A stretch of DNA of 64,000 nucleotides, taken from contig CM066317.1 of assembly GCA_033807775.1 (NCBI GenBank), positions 40,241,870 through 40,305,869 on the forward strand, given 5' to 3'. Each line of letters starts with the position of its first letter. The stretch's first letter is position 1. A program made the position numbers and the translations under genes. Shown in pieces: positions 23,736-34,420 of the stretch. The notes beneath the pieces are model-generated. The model saw only the letters and a program-made list of their open reading frames with translations. It ran no database searches and was not told the origin of the DNA. This DNA is from Saussurea involucrata. Its lineage: Eukaryota; Streptophyta; Magnoliopsida; Asterales; Asteraceae.

Positions 23736-25862
23736 TCAGCTTGGCTCAGTATCCGCGGACTGGAATCGCCCACACTTGCGGTTCTTCGCGGATTTTTCCT
23801 CATCTGGCTCTCCTCTGCCATCTCTGTCTCTACGCCTTCCGTGCTCGAACATCTTGAAAACAACCTTCTCATCACCGACTCGTAAGGTCATCTCATCTTC
23901 CTCCACATCTATCAATGCTCTACTTGTGGCCAGGAATGATCTCCCCAAAATGAGCGGGACCTCTACATCTTCATCAACGTCCAGCACCACGAAGTCCACC
24001 GGGAAATAAAAATTTCCAACCATGATGAGCACATCTTCTATCACTCAGTACGGGTATACGATCGATCTATCCGCGAGCTTGAGCGTCATGAACGTTGGCT
24101 GCACTTCTCCCAATCCCAGTTTCCTGAAAACAGATAAAGGCATTAAATTAATACTAGCTCCTAAATCACATAATACCTTATCAAAAGAAAACTTCCCAAT
24201 TTGAATAGGGGAACTCCCTGGATCTTTGAGCTTCGGGGGAAGCTTGTTCTGAATAATTGCGCTGCACTCCTCAGTAAGTGCAACGGTGGACTGGTGATCG
24301 ATCACCCTCTTCTTGGATAGAATCTCCTTCATGAACTTCATGTATGAGGGCATTTGTGCCAACGCATCTGCAAAAGGGATGTTAATATGCAATTTCTTAA
24401 AAACTTCAAGAAATTTAGAAAAGTTAAGATCCTCCCTTTGGGCTTTAAGCCTATTCGGATATGGCACTATCGGGACTACCGGCTTGACCGGTGTTTGCTT
24501 TGTCGTGGTGGACTGCTCTTTCTTCTTCTCTACACTCTTTGAGCTCTCTTCAATCACCATCTCTTCATCAGCCACCAACTCATCCATGTCTATAGTCTCG
24601 ACCTCTTTCTCTTTAGGATCAGTTTTCTCCGATGACGGTTCTTTTGTAGGCTCATTGATCAGCTCCTTGCCACTTCTCAGGTAAATGGCATTACATTCCT
24701 CCCGATTTTTCCTTTCAGTCATGCTCGGGAATGTTCCGGGAGGTCGGGTTTGTAGGGCTTCAGAAATTTGCCCCACTTGCCTCTCCAAGATCTTGATGGA
24801 TGCGGTGTTCTGCTCAGTAGCCGCCTTGACTGTGCTCACCGTGCTTGCTAGCTCTCCAACCGTGCTGTCCATCTTGGCCATAAACTTCATCATCATATCT
24901 TCCAGCCCCGGTTTCTACTCTATGGATGGTCCTTCGTTCCTTTGGTTGAAACCTGGAGGACGGTAAGCATTGTTAGTATTAGAATAATTCGAAGAGTTAG
25001 AAAAATTACCTTGTTGTTGACCGGGTTGACTCCATGAAAAATTGGGGTGTTTCCTCCACCCTTCGTTATATGTATTGGAGAAAGGGTCGTTCCTCGGCTG
25101 GTTGTTCCGGTTTTGCAAAAATGCACTTGTTCAGGTGCATCCGGATTACCTCCCTTCAAGTGGTTTGTGATAAAAGCTAGTTGAGTTTTTAACTCCTTCA
25201 GCTCATCCGATTCCCGAACACTCGCAACTCTTCTAACATCGGCTCTTGGAGTAGAAAAACTATGCTCGGCCAGATTTTCGATCAGCTCACATGCTTCCTC
25301 ATACGACTTATTCATTAGTCTGGATGATTACCCAACCTTGTAACCCATGATGTGGACATTTCTTGATCATCTCCTTGTACCTTTCCCATGCTTCATACAA
25401 GGTTTCTTGGTCCCATTGCGCGAAATGTGTGATTTCGGCCATGAGTTGGGCGGTTCTGCTCGGAGGAAAGAACTTCTGAAGAAACGCAGCTTTCAACTGC
25501 TCCCAAGTAGTGATCAAGTCCAGTTGGATACCCTCGATCCATGTTACAGCTCGACCTTTGAGAGAAAAGCCGAACAGCCTCAGCTTGATGGCATCCTCTT
25601 CCATCCCATTAATCTTGAATGTGTTGCAAATCCTCTCAAATGCCCGAAGATGTGCATGCGGATCTTCTGTCGATGTTCCTCCATACTGGTTTTGTTGTAC
25701 CATCACGATGGTACTCGGTTTAAGCTCGAACGAGTTTGCTGCAGTGGTAGGTGCTTGAATGCATATGCGTGCCGCTGCCACATTCGGATTGGCAAACGAC
25801 CGCATCGGAACTCTCGCCGGAGGAGGCGGAGGATTGTTGCGAAGAGGTGCTTCGTCGTCCAT
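23736..25862 (-). pseudogene. Element F gag and aspartic protease, frameshifted
   Basis: Gag starts near 25862 (MDDEAPLRNNPPPPPARVP) and has the Athila-type gag domain (FERICNTFKINGMEEDAIKL, ITTWEQLKAAFLQKFFPPSR, YEAWERYKEMIKKCPHHGL). The frame changes near 25310 and 25120. A Q/N-rich linker follows, then a stop at 24915-24917, then MMKFMAKMDSTVGELASTV and CNAIYLRSGKEL. The protease region reads VLCDLGASINLMPLSVFRKL (D-L-G-A instead of D-S/T-G-A), then, after a TAG at 24045-24047, VPLILGRSFLATSRALIDVE. The leucine at the catalytic triad is common in this family. The product would supply particle proteins only; polymerase must come from another element. Confidence 0.82.
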
Positions 25863-26111
25863 CTCGATCTGGATATCTTTTTTGGCTTTTTGTTCTTTTC
25901 ATAAACGGCGGGCGGTTCTTTCAATCTCTAGATCGATTGGTTCGATTCCTTCCCCTCGGGGTTTCCTTGGCATAAACCAATTAGCACCTGAAACGGAAAG
26001 AAAACAACTTTAGCAATCCAAAAACTGAAGTGATGAAATAAAATAACAGAAAAAAGAAATTGTTCAATCTAATAGCGCTTATAGCTGGTAGTGCTATCAG
26101 TTGCAACTAGT
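25863..26111 (-). other. Element F 5' leader
   Basis: Short untranslated region between PBS and gag. No further signal was noted. Confidence 0.5.
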
Positions 26112-26129
26112 TCCCCGGCAACGGCGCCA
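26112..26129 (-). promoter_or_regulatory. Element F primer binding site (tRNA-Asp type)
   Basis: Minus strand TGGCGCCGTTGCCGGGGA, 6 bases inside the 5' LTR end. It is complementary to the 3' end of plant tRNA-Asp, the usual primer of Athila-type gypsy elements. The spacer AGTTTT plus the first TGG also appear outside the other LTR (20204-20212). Confidence 0.85.
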
Positions 26130-26135
26130 AAAACT

Positions 26136-27509
26136 TGATAGGCGGGTATCACCCCCCCTAAATCTTACCGCAAGTGTACGGGTCGAAGTCAAGTAATAGT
26201 ACTAGAAAGTACGAGTATCGAATCACGGGGAACTAGGAACTAAGTATCACAATTACTATAAAAACTATTAACTGAACGATCACAAGTTGAGTTGGTTGGT
26301 TTATAATTACTAATTGCAAACAAAACTAAATCAAACACATAAATAGTAAACAACTTAAAAACTTCAGATAGAGAAACAGTTGAGGGTTGGAAATCCTTAG
26401 GTTTCACATACGAATATCTGAGTTAAAACAATTACCAGTTAATCCCCTTAATGAATACCCAATCTTTAAAATCACCGTTGTTCTCTTTCGAGCAACATCG
26501 GGTTTTATTTTGAAAAGGACAAGTTTTATCTTTCGATCTCAACCTATGGATTTCAAAACACATTAAGCGCAAGATTCATGTTGAACGGATAGATTTAATC
26601 TCTCGATCTCAACCTAAATGGTTCAAGTAGGACTAAGGCGTATTCGGTATATCTCTATCACCAAATTCTCTACTTAGGCATGTAATTCATAGTTCTAGCT
26701 AACAGTTAATTCTCTCGAACTCAACTGGTAACAACATAACAATTGAAAGATAGCTAAACTCTCAAAAGCATTAAGAATCAAATTACATGCATTCATTAAA
26801 ATAGGAAAAACTGATAAAAGTCACTCGTCATCCGTTAATGTGTTCAAACCTAATTCAATCCAACCCCTAACATCTTAAGATTATTTCATGATGTTGGGGA
26901 ATACAAACGCAGGAAAAGGGGATGGAAAAGTGTGTGCAAACATGATAAACGAGAATGTAAAAGATGTAATGGTGAATGATGATGAACTCCCTTCTCTTAG
27001 CTCGAATCCGCTTCGCGTCGTGATTTACTCGTCGATTCCTCCTCTATCGTGGCTCCGAAAGCTCCGAAAAGTCTCCAGAAATCGCCCCTAGACTGCTGCC
27101 GTTCGTCGTGTGTGAGTTGCGTTGAGCGTCACTGCCGAATGACCTAAAGTTGGAATAATAAAGCTGAAATTCGCGAACAGAGTATTGCGCGGTTTGTGGC
27201 GCGGTTTGCAAACCGCGCACAAAACCGTGCGGTTTTCTGAGGCTGTTCCGGGTCAGGTTTGGTTCGGGTCTGGGTCCTGGTTCGGGCGCGGGTGTTGGGC
27301 TTGGATCTCAGGCTTCGTTTTGGCTTCGTTTTGGCTTCGTTTTGGACCCGTTTTAGGCTCTTTTTAGCTTCTTTTCTCGATGAACGCTGTCTTTTGGATT
27401 ACCTGTTCATTTCACTAGATAAACCATTAAAAATCTGCTTCTTTGCTTAAATACAAGCCAATCTCATTGGTTTGAGAACCTAAAATAACGCCAAAAAGTG
27501 GCGTTATCA
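26136..27509 (-). repeat. Element F 5' LTR
   Basis: 1,374 bp, TGATA..TATCA. Its outer edge directly abuts B integrase codons with no duplicated target. It carries the same GC-rich inverted repeats (27184-27238) and terminal palindrome as the 3' LTR. Confidence 0.92.
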
Positions 27510-28250
27510 AGGGGTGTCACTCTTAGAACGGAGAAACTTTACCCATGTATAGCGAGAGAATTCATCAACTATGACCAGCGTATATTTCTTTCCAGCGATG
27601 GATTGTTTGTTAACAGGGCCAAACAAATCCATATGGAGAAGTTGTAGAGGAGATGACACTGAGGAGACTTGCTTTGATTTAAAGCTTGCTTTGGTATGCT
27701 TGCCTTTCTCACACGCTGAACATAAGGATTCTTTAGCGTATGAGTGCTGAGGTAGACCAGTGACTAACTCTTTTGAAGAGAGAGTGTTCAGTGTCTTGAA
27801 GTTTAGATGAGAGAGCCTCTTATGCCATAACCAGTTGACATCAGATGAGGCTTTTGAGAAGAAACAGGAGTTCTCAGTGGTTGTTGAGTCCATGTTTATT
27901 ACATAAACATTTTCCAAACGATAATCGTTGAGAGCTATCTTCTTTTTTTTGTCAGTGACAAAGCAGGATTCCTTAGTAAAGATTACTTTGTTATCCTTGT
28001 CACAAAGGTGACTGATGCTTAGAAGATTATGCTTCAGCCCTTCAACATATGCGACTCTTCTGAAGGTTGTTGTACCATTAGATAGTACACCAAACCCTCG
28101 GGTATGTCCTTTTCCATTTCCACCGAAAGTTACAGAGGGACCCTTCTCTTCTTTGTATTCAGCGAGCAGGCTTTTCTTTCCAGTCATGTGTCTAGAGCAT
28201 CCGCTATCGAGATACCAGATACCCTTCTTAACCTGCATTACAAAGGAAGA
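27510..28250 (-). pseudogene. Element B pol, 5' part: protease and integrase start
   Basis: Minus-strand protease WYLDSGCSRHMTGKKSLLAE with catalytic DSG, then the GAG-pre-integrase zinc-finger region (HKRLSHLNFKTLNTL, CSACEKGKHTKASF) and the start of the integrase core (LLHMDLFGPV, VIVDEFSRYTWVKFLRSK). It is cut by F after SDTP. It follows the gag stop codon (TAA, 28251-28253) in the same frame. The sequence between that stop and KKGIWYLD ends in CAG|GTTAAG and looks like a splice acceptor. Confidence 0.9.
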
Positions 28251-29676
28251 TTAGTTTTTCTTGGGTACCCACTTAACCAATATGTACACGTTTGTCAGTG
28301 GAAGTAGTTGGAATGGAAGGTTCAACAGTCTTCGCAGCATTTGAAGATTCAGCTTTGTCAGTCTTCACTTTGGTTAATTTCTTAACCTCAGTGGTCTTCT
28401 TTGCCTTGGGGGCAATGATCTTCACCTTAGCTAACTTTTCAGCTTTGGTGGCTGTTGGACACTTACTAGCAATATGATTTGTAAGTCCACAATGATAACA
28501 TTTCCTATAACTGAAAGTAGTTTTAGGACCATTTGTATGCTGAGTTGTTTATTTAAAACGAGAAGGACCAGCATCAAGTATACCTCTGGTATTGGAAATA
28601 AGAGGAACTATCAGTTCTTCGGATTTCTTACCAGTGACATCCACTTTGATTCTAGGAGTAGATCGCTGAAAATATCCACGCTGAATATATCCAGTGTTCT
28701 TGTTCTTTGAATCAGTGGGATGATTCGCTGAAGCTGTAGAAGCATTCAGCTTAGGTATAAAGATACCCTTTTGAGGATTTTCTTCAAAAGCAATTCCTTT
28801 ACTTTTGTCTTTAAAGACTAGGGTAGGTTTTTCCTCAGGAGTTGGTGTAGAGGAAGAGGAGCACTGAGAAGATGAAGTGTCAGCGTTAGAGGATACGAAT
28901 GTTCCGAATTTAAGCATGAAACGCTCAGTGGTAGGTTTTGGAGTTTCATATTTGTAACCAATACCATGTTTATCACTCAGAGGTATCTGAGACTTAATTA
29001 TCTCAGTGATCTTTGTTGAAGAATTACACCATCCTTCAACAGTAGCTTTTTCAGCTTTTAATGCAGCGATAGCTTCTTCGCGTTCGATTTTGACTAGCTG
29101 ATTTAAGTGCACTTGATCTTTAAAATCTTCTTCAATTTTAGAAACTTTTTCTATTTGAAGGTGACAGTTTTTAAGCTGTTCAGCGAGATCAAGATTTTGA
29201 TTTTCAACTACTGTTTTGCCATTCATGGCTTCATATAAACTTCTAGTCAATAGATCGATCTTTCGAAGACTATCAGCTTCATCAATATTTGCAATATTGG
29301 TAAAGAAAGAAGGTGATACCTGAGTAGCAGAGGTTGAAGTGGAGGGAATGTCAGAATTTTCTTCCTCATCTTCAAGTTTGGCCATAAGACAGAGATTGGC
29401 TTCATCATCTTCAGAGTCAGATGTTTCTTCCTCATCAGAGTCAGCCCAATCATAGTCAGCCATCAGGCATTTGCCTTTCTTCTTAAAGCTTTTCAGCTTT
29501 GCATACATTTCTTTCAGCTTTTGATACCTGTCATCTCTAGACATGGGGTTAGAGGATTTCTTAGGAAAAGCGGAGTTTATCATCCTATCGTTCCATAGAT
29601 TTAAATTATCTCTGGAGAATCTAGGGGATTTTGCAAGAAAACCGTTGTCAAGATAGTTTGTGTTTGTATTGCCCAT
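28251..29676 (-). pseudogene. Element B gag, partly deleted
   Basis: Begins MGNTNTNYLDNGFLAKSPRF and NLNLWNDRM as in Sirevirus Gag, but passes almost at once into the acidic C-terminal region (DYDWADSDEEE, LCLMAKLEDEEE). The main capsid-like domain is therefore deleted. A coiled-coil stretch follows (KIDLLTRSLYEAMNGKT to ALKAEKATVEG). A TAA at 28549-28551 precedes the zinc knuckle CYHCGLTNHIASKC (28459-28500), and a small frameshift lies before the end W-V-P-K-K-N-stop. Gag packages element RNA; this copy can hardly do so. Confidence 0.78.
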
Positions 29677-29758
29677 TTTAAGAAATACCTAGGAAGAGAA
29701 ATCTTAGTATAGATCAGATCTTGTTTATGAGATTAAACAAATCCGTTCTGATACCACT
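29677..29758 (-). promoter_or_regulatory. Element B leader and tRNA-iMet primer binding site
   Basis: The minus strand reads TGGTATCAGAAC at 29745-29756, two bases inside the LTR. This is 11 of 12 bases of the standard initiator-Met primer site. The leader to gag is only about 70 bp. Confidence 0.8.
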
Positions 29759-30732
29759 TGTTGGTCCCGAAGGGCTATACAAGTTTGTAGAAGGGGGGGG
29801 GGGGGGGGGGTTGAATACAAACACACGTTTTTACTTTTCTAAATTGTTTATTGATAAATCATTAACAATTTACAGCTTGTTGCGGAACAAGATTAAGGAT
29901 AAACCTAAATCTAAACAAGTTGGAACACTAAGTTTCTTGCACTAAGAAAGAGAAGGAAATTACTAATAATAACCTATCTCAAAGATATAAGAAGGATGAC
30001 TCGACCAGAGTTTACGAGTACTTCAAAATGAAGTGAGGTCTTCTTCTTATATACTGCATGCATTTAATACATGGCAGTTTATACTTTACACGTGGCAGCA
30101 TCTGATTGGTTGTTGGGTCTGACTTTAGTAGACAACCTTTGTAGCCGCATGGTTGAACAGTGTAGTATCAGAGTGGTTGTACGATTTCAGACAATAAGGA
30201 GGTTCTTTTCTGACATATCGTACGGAGTCGTGCAAGGGTGGTTAAGACAAAAGTACTTTGTACGGAGGACTTCATGATCAACTTTCGTTGAATCAAAGCT
30301 TTATCATTCTATATCAGTGAATGACAAAGTTCAGCGATAGTTGAAGTCTTGTACTTGATACTTCACGTTGAGTGGACAAATCTGAGTCTTCGCTGATCCG
30401 CATCAGTTCATTAGGAGACTTGTCGCTGGTTCTTGAGCTTGATCTTCGACTTCAGCGTAGAACCTATGTTGACGTGAAACTTGTCTTCAGGGATCATAAC
30501 TAAACAACTAACTTATCAGTGATCACCATAAGGACTGAACAGGCTCAGAGCATTATGGTGAACAGTGTTCGCTGAATGTTTAATCTACAGAACGAGAGTT
30601 CCTATCAGCGGTACTGAAAACAGTCTTAGTACTTATCAGCGATAGTGAAACTCTTATACATTGTTTACTTACAATTTTCACTAAGTAGAATGGAGAGGGT
30701 CATTATCAAATCACTGAGGGTTTGGATCAACA
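29759..30732 (-). repeat. Element B 5' LTR
   Basis: 974 bp with CAACA at 30728-30732, followed by the TSD atact. TATA box at 30046-30053 (minus). An 18-G run at 29793-29810 (13 in the other LTR) is the main length difference. Confidence 0.93.
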
Positions 30733-31217
30733 ATACTACTTCGAGAGACGATAATCGGTTCGAAAACAAGCATCTACAAACATTCTGCTCAAATCGATTA
30801 AGCCTCTACGCGAGAGTATGAATAATAAGGTAAAACATACCACAACATCTAAAATCAAATGTGCAATTCATCCTTTCCTATAATTTCTCAGAGTCCCAAA
30901 CTCTCCCAAAATCTAACATATCCTAAAACGTAAATTGATAGAAAATTAGGAGAAATGAGTTTAGATTGCTACCTTGAATTGGTTGAAAATCTTCTCCTCT
31001 TCTCCTCAATTGTAGAAAGAAAAACGGTTCTCCTCTTTCTCTGCTATCTCTCTCTAAGCCGCCAACAAGAAGTAATAATAATGAGCAACTAGGGTTTTGT
31101 GCCCTAAATGAGAGTTTTATACTCTCTTACAATATTTACCAATCAGCCCCTGAACTTAAAAATTTGCAACTTCCCCCACAAAACTTATTCTTTTCGTTCA
31201 AGACCTCGGTTATTACA
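30733..31217 (-). repeat. Gypsy D 5' LTR, second segment (with B target duplication)
   Basis: The first five bases are the duplicated atact. The remainder joins 11406 to complete the D LTR and ends GTTATTACA at 31217. Beyond it the copia remnant H begins. Confidence 0.8.
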
Positions 31218-31939
31218 ATGACATAATAATCTGTGTGATGAAGAACACACATAGACACATTCTCTTTCCATTGAAAGATATAATGAGGCGATTAACCAAG
31301 TTGCAACTATTGACTTCTACAGTACAAGAAGCAACACCACCATCGTAGTATGCGTCTCGAATACCTATAAATCTTGTATACCCTGATTCTTAGCCAATAC
31401 AGGAATGAGACCATCCTAAAGCTATGGACATAATACCAAAATATTTCATTCTTACAACGAATACAAGGTGATATTTATGGACATAAACATCCAGAATGTG
31501 GGCCATTAAAGTACTTTATGGTTCTGGTTTCGACACGATGGACGCATGTTGTGTTATTGTCCACATGCAATGTTGCACTCCTAACACTAGCTATATGATT
31601 AAGGGCTCACCACCCTGATTATCTCATCAAGTGTACATGACTTGGAATGCTAGAGAATATACATCATAAGAATTTGATAATTATTGCATATGTATTAGGA
31701 TTAACGTAGAGTTTCCTATACCCCATGTGTATATAGAAAAAAAGGGCTCGTAGAAATTATCATGAAAAGGATATAGATGGTAGCTAGGGCATTGGTTATG
31801 CGCACCAATTTATCCACATCTTCCTGGGGTTATGCAATATTATATGCAACTTTACTTATTTGTTTTTAGACCTACGACTAGTCAACCAATATCATGCATA
31901 CCAGTTACCAACTGGATATAAGCCTGCTCTTTTACATAC
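31218..31939 (+). pseudogene. Copia H integrase fragment
   Basis: Heavily decayed plus-strand integrase core. Readable pieces across frames include CGPLKYFMVLVSTRWTHVVL, HHPDYLIKCT and YAHQFIHI, which follow the order of copia integrase. It is interrupted by E at 31939 and continues with the VYVPIAPPQRTKMGP motif near 40260-40308. Confidence 0.65.
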
Positions 31940-34403
31940 TGTAACGTCCCAAAAATTACAAGGAAATTTAAAATTTTTAAAACATACATTTCATTAAAAC
32001 AACCATGATTTAATAATTCACGTCTTAAATAAAATTAACGTCGTTACTTCAAACCATCAACAAAGTTCATGCAGCGGAAAATTTCATAACTAAATTCAAG
32101 GGTTCAAAAGTGAAAGATTAATAATATTTGACACTCCGCGCTCCATGTGTGTACTGTCATGTCCGACTGCCGCCCGCACCTGAAATAACAACACATTGGG
32201 AAAGGGTAAGCTAAACACTTAGTGAATTCAATCACGCACGTAGGTAGCAACCCCACGCATATCGCCCCTACTCGCAAGTAGGCAACATCACCATCATCAC
32301 GAATATCAAACCACATAATGATTATTATATAAGCACGAACCTCGGTCCCACCGAGTACACAAAATACATTAATACAAGCTCAGTCCCACCGAGCCCTCGG
32401 TCCCACCGAGTAAAATTTGTTGTACAAGCTTAGTCCCACCAAGCCCTCGGTCCCACCGAGCCCCTCAGTCCCACCGAGGTGTACACATGCATATATATAT
32501 TCCACATACGAATCTAATAAATCACAACCAGTTATCACATCCCATCTAGTTCACGTAAGCACATAAATACACGTAATCACACGTAACACAAAATGACGAC
32601 ATACATGAAATCCCTAACTACGCGGTGAGAGAATTCACCTCAAGGCTAAGCAACGTGCTCACGAAACGCAGCACCAACACGGCAATCTTCTTCACTTTCT
32701 CCCACCTAAATACGTATAAAAAGTCAAAGGAAAGTCCCGACCCATAACACGTTTACTAGCTTTCAAACGACTAAATATTCCAGCTTTTTCTTAAAGGTTA
32801 CGGGTCTGTTCGGGACCTGTTTTACCCCCTTAAAACTGATAAATATAGAAATTAAAATTCATAAATACGAAGTTCTCAGTCTTACGATTTCAGGGACGTA
32901 TCGCACACGTCCTAACGACTTTTCTATAATTTACTATAGATTTTACAAAAATGCTTCGCAGAACAGCGAACACCCGGACCTTTCAGTACAACATGGCAAC
33001 TCCGCCCTGGCTATGGTCCGAATTGGTCTTTCCACAAAACAGAGGAAACTTAATATACTCCGAAACGAGACTTTTGGCACCAGTCCCATCCCAAACCGAC
33101 ATTCCAAGCAAACGTTATGCGTAAAACAAAACAGGGACAGAAAGCTGGAAGTTTTTCGGACCAGACTGTATAAACAGCCCCATACGGCCCAGCTACAGGC
33201 CTAAACGGACTTTCGGCAAAACACGAAAAACTTTCCCAACTCGAATAGGGAACCCTGGGCACCAATTTCACCCCAAAACGAGTTACGAGCAGAAAGTTAC
33301 GGCTTTCGCAAAACCGAGACAGATTCCAGGAAATTTTACATAAAATGACGAACCGCAGAACTTGCGACCACTTTTTCTCCCAACTCGAGGCCGAACCAGT
33401 TTTCCGCTAAAACACAGAAAACGTGCCCGGTCCCGAGCTCGAAGCGTGGGCGCCAGTTTCGGCTCAATCGGAGTTACGAAGAAAAAGTTATTGCCGTCAC
33501 AAAACAGGGGCTGAACCATATTTTCGCATAAAAAGATAACTTTTAACAACGATTTGAACGATTCGACTTAATTGAATAAGTCACGGGTTAAGGGCTCGAT
33601 AGAGACTAAGGTCTGGTCACACCCCGCGCCACCCACTGCCATCTCCGGCAGTGGCGGTCGCCGGTGGCGGCTCTCCGGCGACGACTATACAACACACTCC
33701 GCACCCTCTCGCACCTCCGACCTCGCTCTTTCTCGATCGTCTTTGCAACCCAACAAAACTCGCCACTGCATCACCATCTCTGGTGGTGATACCACAGTCG
33801 CCGACTACAGCGGCCAAGGCCGCCGCGACGCGGCTGTCACGGGAGAAAACCGACGAGGAAGACAAGAAAACAAGAACGAGAGAACGGAACTTACCTTCGA
33901 CGACAAAACGGTGGCGGCAGTGGCTGCGCTCCTCCTCCGGCGTCCTTCCCTCCGGCGATCAGCCTCCCGACTCCCTTCTTCTCGCCGCCGATCTCTCTCT
34001 CTAACCCTCTCTCGGTTTCTTCTCTATCTCCCTCTCTCTCGTTCCTACTCCGGCCGATTGAATCCAACCAAGAAAACCACAAAAAAAAAACCAAAGGGGG
34101 CTGTTTGTTTGCTGCATGAAACCGCCGAGAAGAAGAAAGGGGGGGGGGGGGGTCGGTCCCCCTTCCTTGGCCGTTCAACACACCACAAATCCCTTTGGCC
34201 ACCTTTGACCCCTAGACACTAACACTTTGACACTTTTGGTCCCTAGGTTTCCATAACATTGTAAAAAAAGAGTAAGGTTTGCCATACCTAACATTCGAGG
34301 TCCCTTTGACAACTTCCGTTAAAGAGACTCGCTTTAAAAAATAAAATAAAATAAATAAATACATTAAGAATTTTAAAAACCAAATCGGGACACGGGCTTT
34401 ACA
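31940..34403 (-). repeat. Element E 3' LTR
   Basis: 2,464 bp. It holds six palindromic units of the type CTCGGTCCCACCGAG (32341-32478), a GC-rich segment with a CT-rich run (33600-34080) and a 14-G run (34139-34152). An open frame of 216 codons on the plus strand (33572-34222) lies wholly inside the LTR and shortens in the other copy. I do not regard it as a gene. Confidence 0.93.
32341..32478. repeat. Palindrome array in the E 3' LTR (6 units)
   Basis: Six 15-bp units: CTCGGTCCCACCGAG (three times), CTCAGTCCCACCGAG (twice) and CTTAGTCCCACCAAG (once). The outer bases change together, which keeps the stem ends paired. The other LTR has eight units. Confidence 0.9.
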
Positions 34404-34416
34404 ACTCTCCCCCGCT
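34404..34416 (-). promoter_or_regulatory. Element E polypurine tract
   Basis: Minus strand AGCGGGGGAGAGT lies directly before the 3' LTR start. Confidence 0.8.
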
Positions 34417-34420
34417 TGAA

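Larger units (their letters stand above)
20213..27509 (-). mobile_element. Non-autonomous Athila-like element F (gag-protease only)
   Basis: LTRs at 20213-21575 and 26136-27509 have TGATA..TATCA ends. The PBS is complementary to tRNA-Asp. On the minus strand the only coding is gag and an aspartic protease; no RT, RNase H or integrase is present in the 4.56-kb internal region. This fits the TR-GAG type of non-autonomous gypsy elements. It splits the B integrase between codons for DTP and EELITF. There is no target-site duplication, and nine extra bases that match the PBS-proximal sequence lie at the 3' junction. By eye I count about 34 LTR differences (2.5%), more than in its host B. Confidence 0.88.
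11407..30732 (-). mobile_element. Sirevirus-type copia element B, complete outline, carrying F
   Basis: Both LTRs are present (11407-12375 and 29759-30732), with TGTTG..CAACA ends. The flanking 5-bp duplication atact (11402-11406 and 30733-30737) shows ordinary integration. Order on the minus strand is 5' LTR, PBS, gag, PR-INT-RT-RH, spacer, intron-bearing aORF, PPT, 3' LTR. The integrase is interrupted by F (20213-27509). Without F the element is about 12 kb. By eye I count 16 substitutions between the LTRs (about 1.7%), so the insertion is fairly recent. The gag core is partly missing and pol and aORF carry nonsense codons, so this copy is not autonomous. Confidence 0.92.
5986..31217 (-). 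mobile_element. Gypsy element D, truncated and split by A and B
   Basis: Ty3/gypsy element on the minus strand: 5' LTR (10485-11406 continued at 30738-31217, about 1.4 kb), PBS, gag, protease, RT, RNase H and integrase, order typical of gypsy. Element A replaces everything 3' of the integrase residues GRKCRT at 5986. Element B is inserted in the 5' LTR, duplicating atact. The LTR starts TGTAACAACCC and ends GTTATTACA. D itself lies in the copia remnant H, which resumes at 31218. D's 3' LTR and 3' TSD should lie left of the window beyond A. Confidence 0.8.

Noticed and set aside
26112..26129. tRNA gene fragment
   Set aside because: It is only the 18-nt complement of a tRNA-Asp 3' end at the exact PBS position of F.
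32341..32478. CRISPR-like array
   Set aside because: Units are palindromes with almost no spacers, inside a plant LTR, with no cas genes.
33572..34222. 216-codon plus-strand ORF as a gene
   Set aside because: It lies entirely in the E LTR, is copied in the other LTR (39415-39960) with a different end, is low complexity and matches no family I know.
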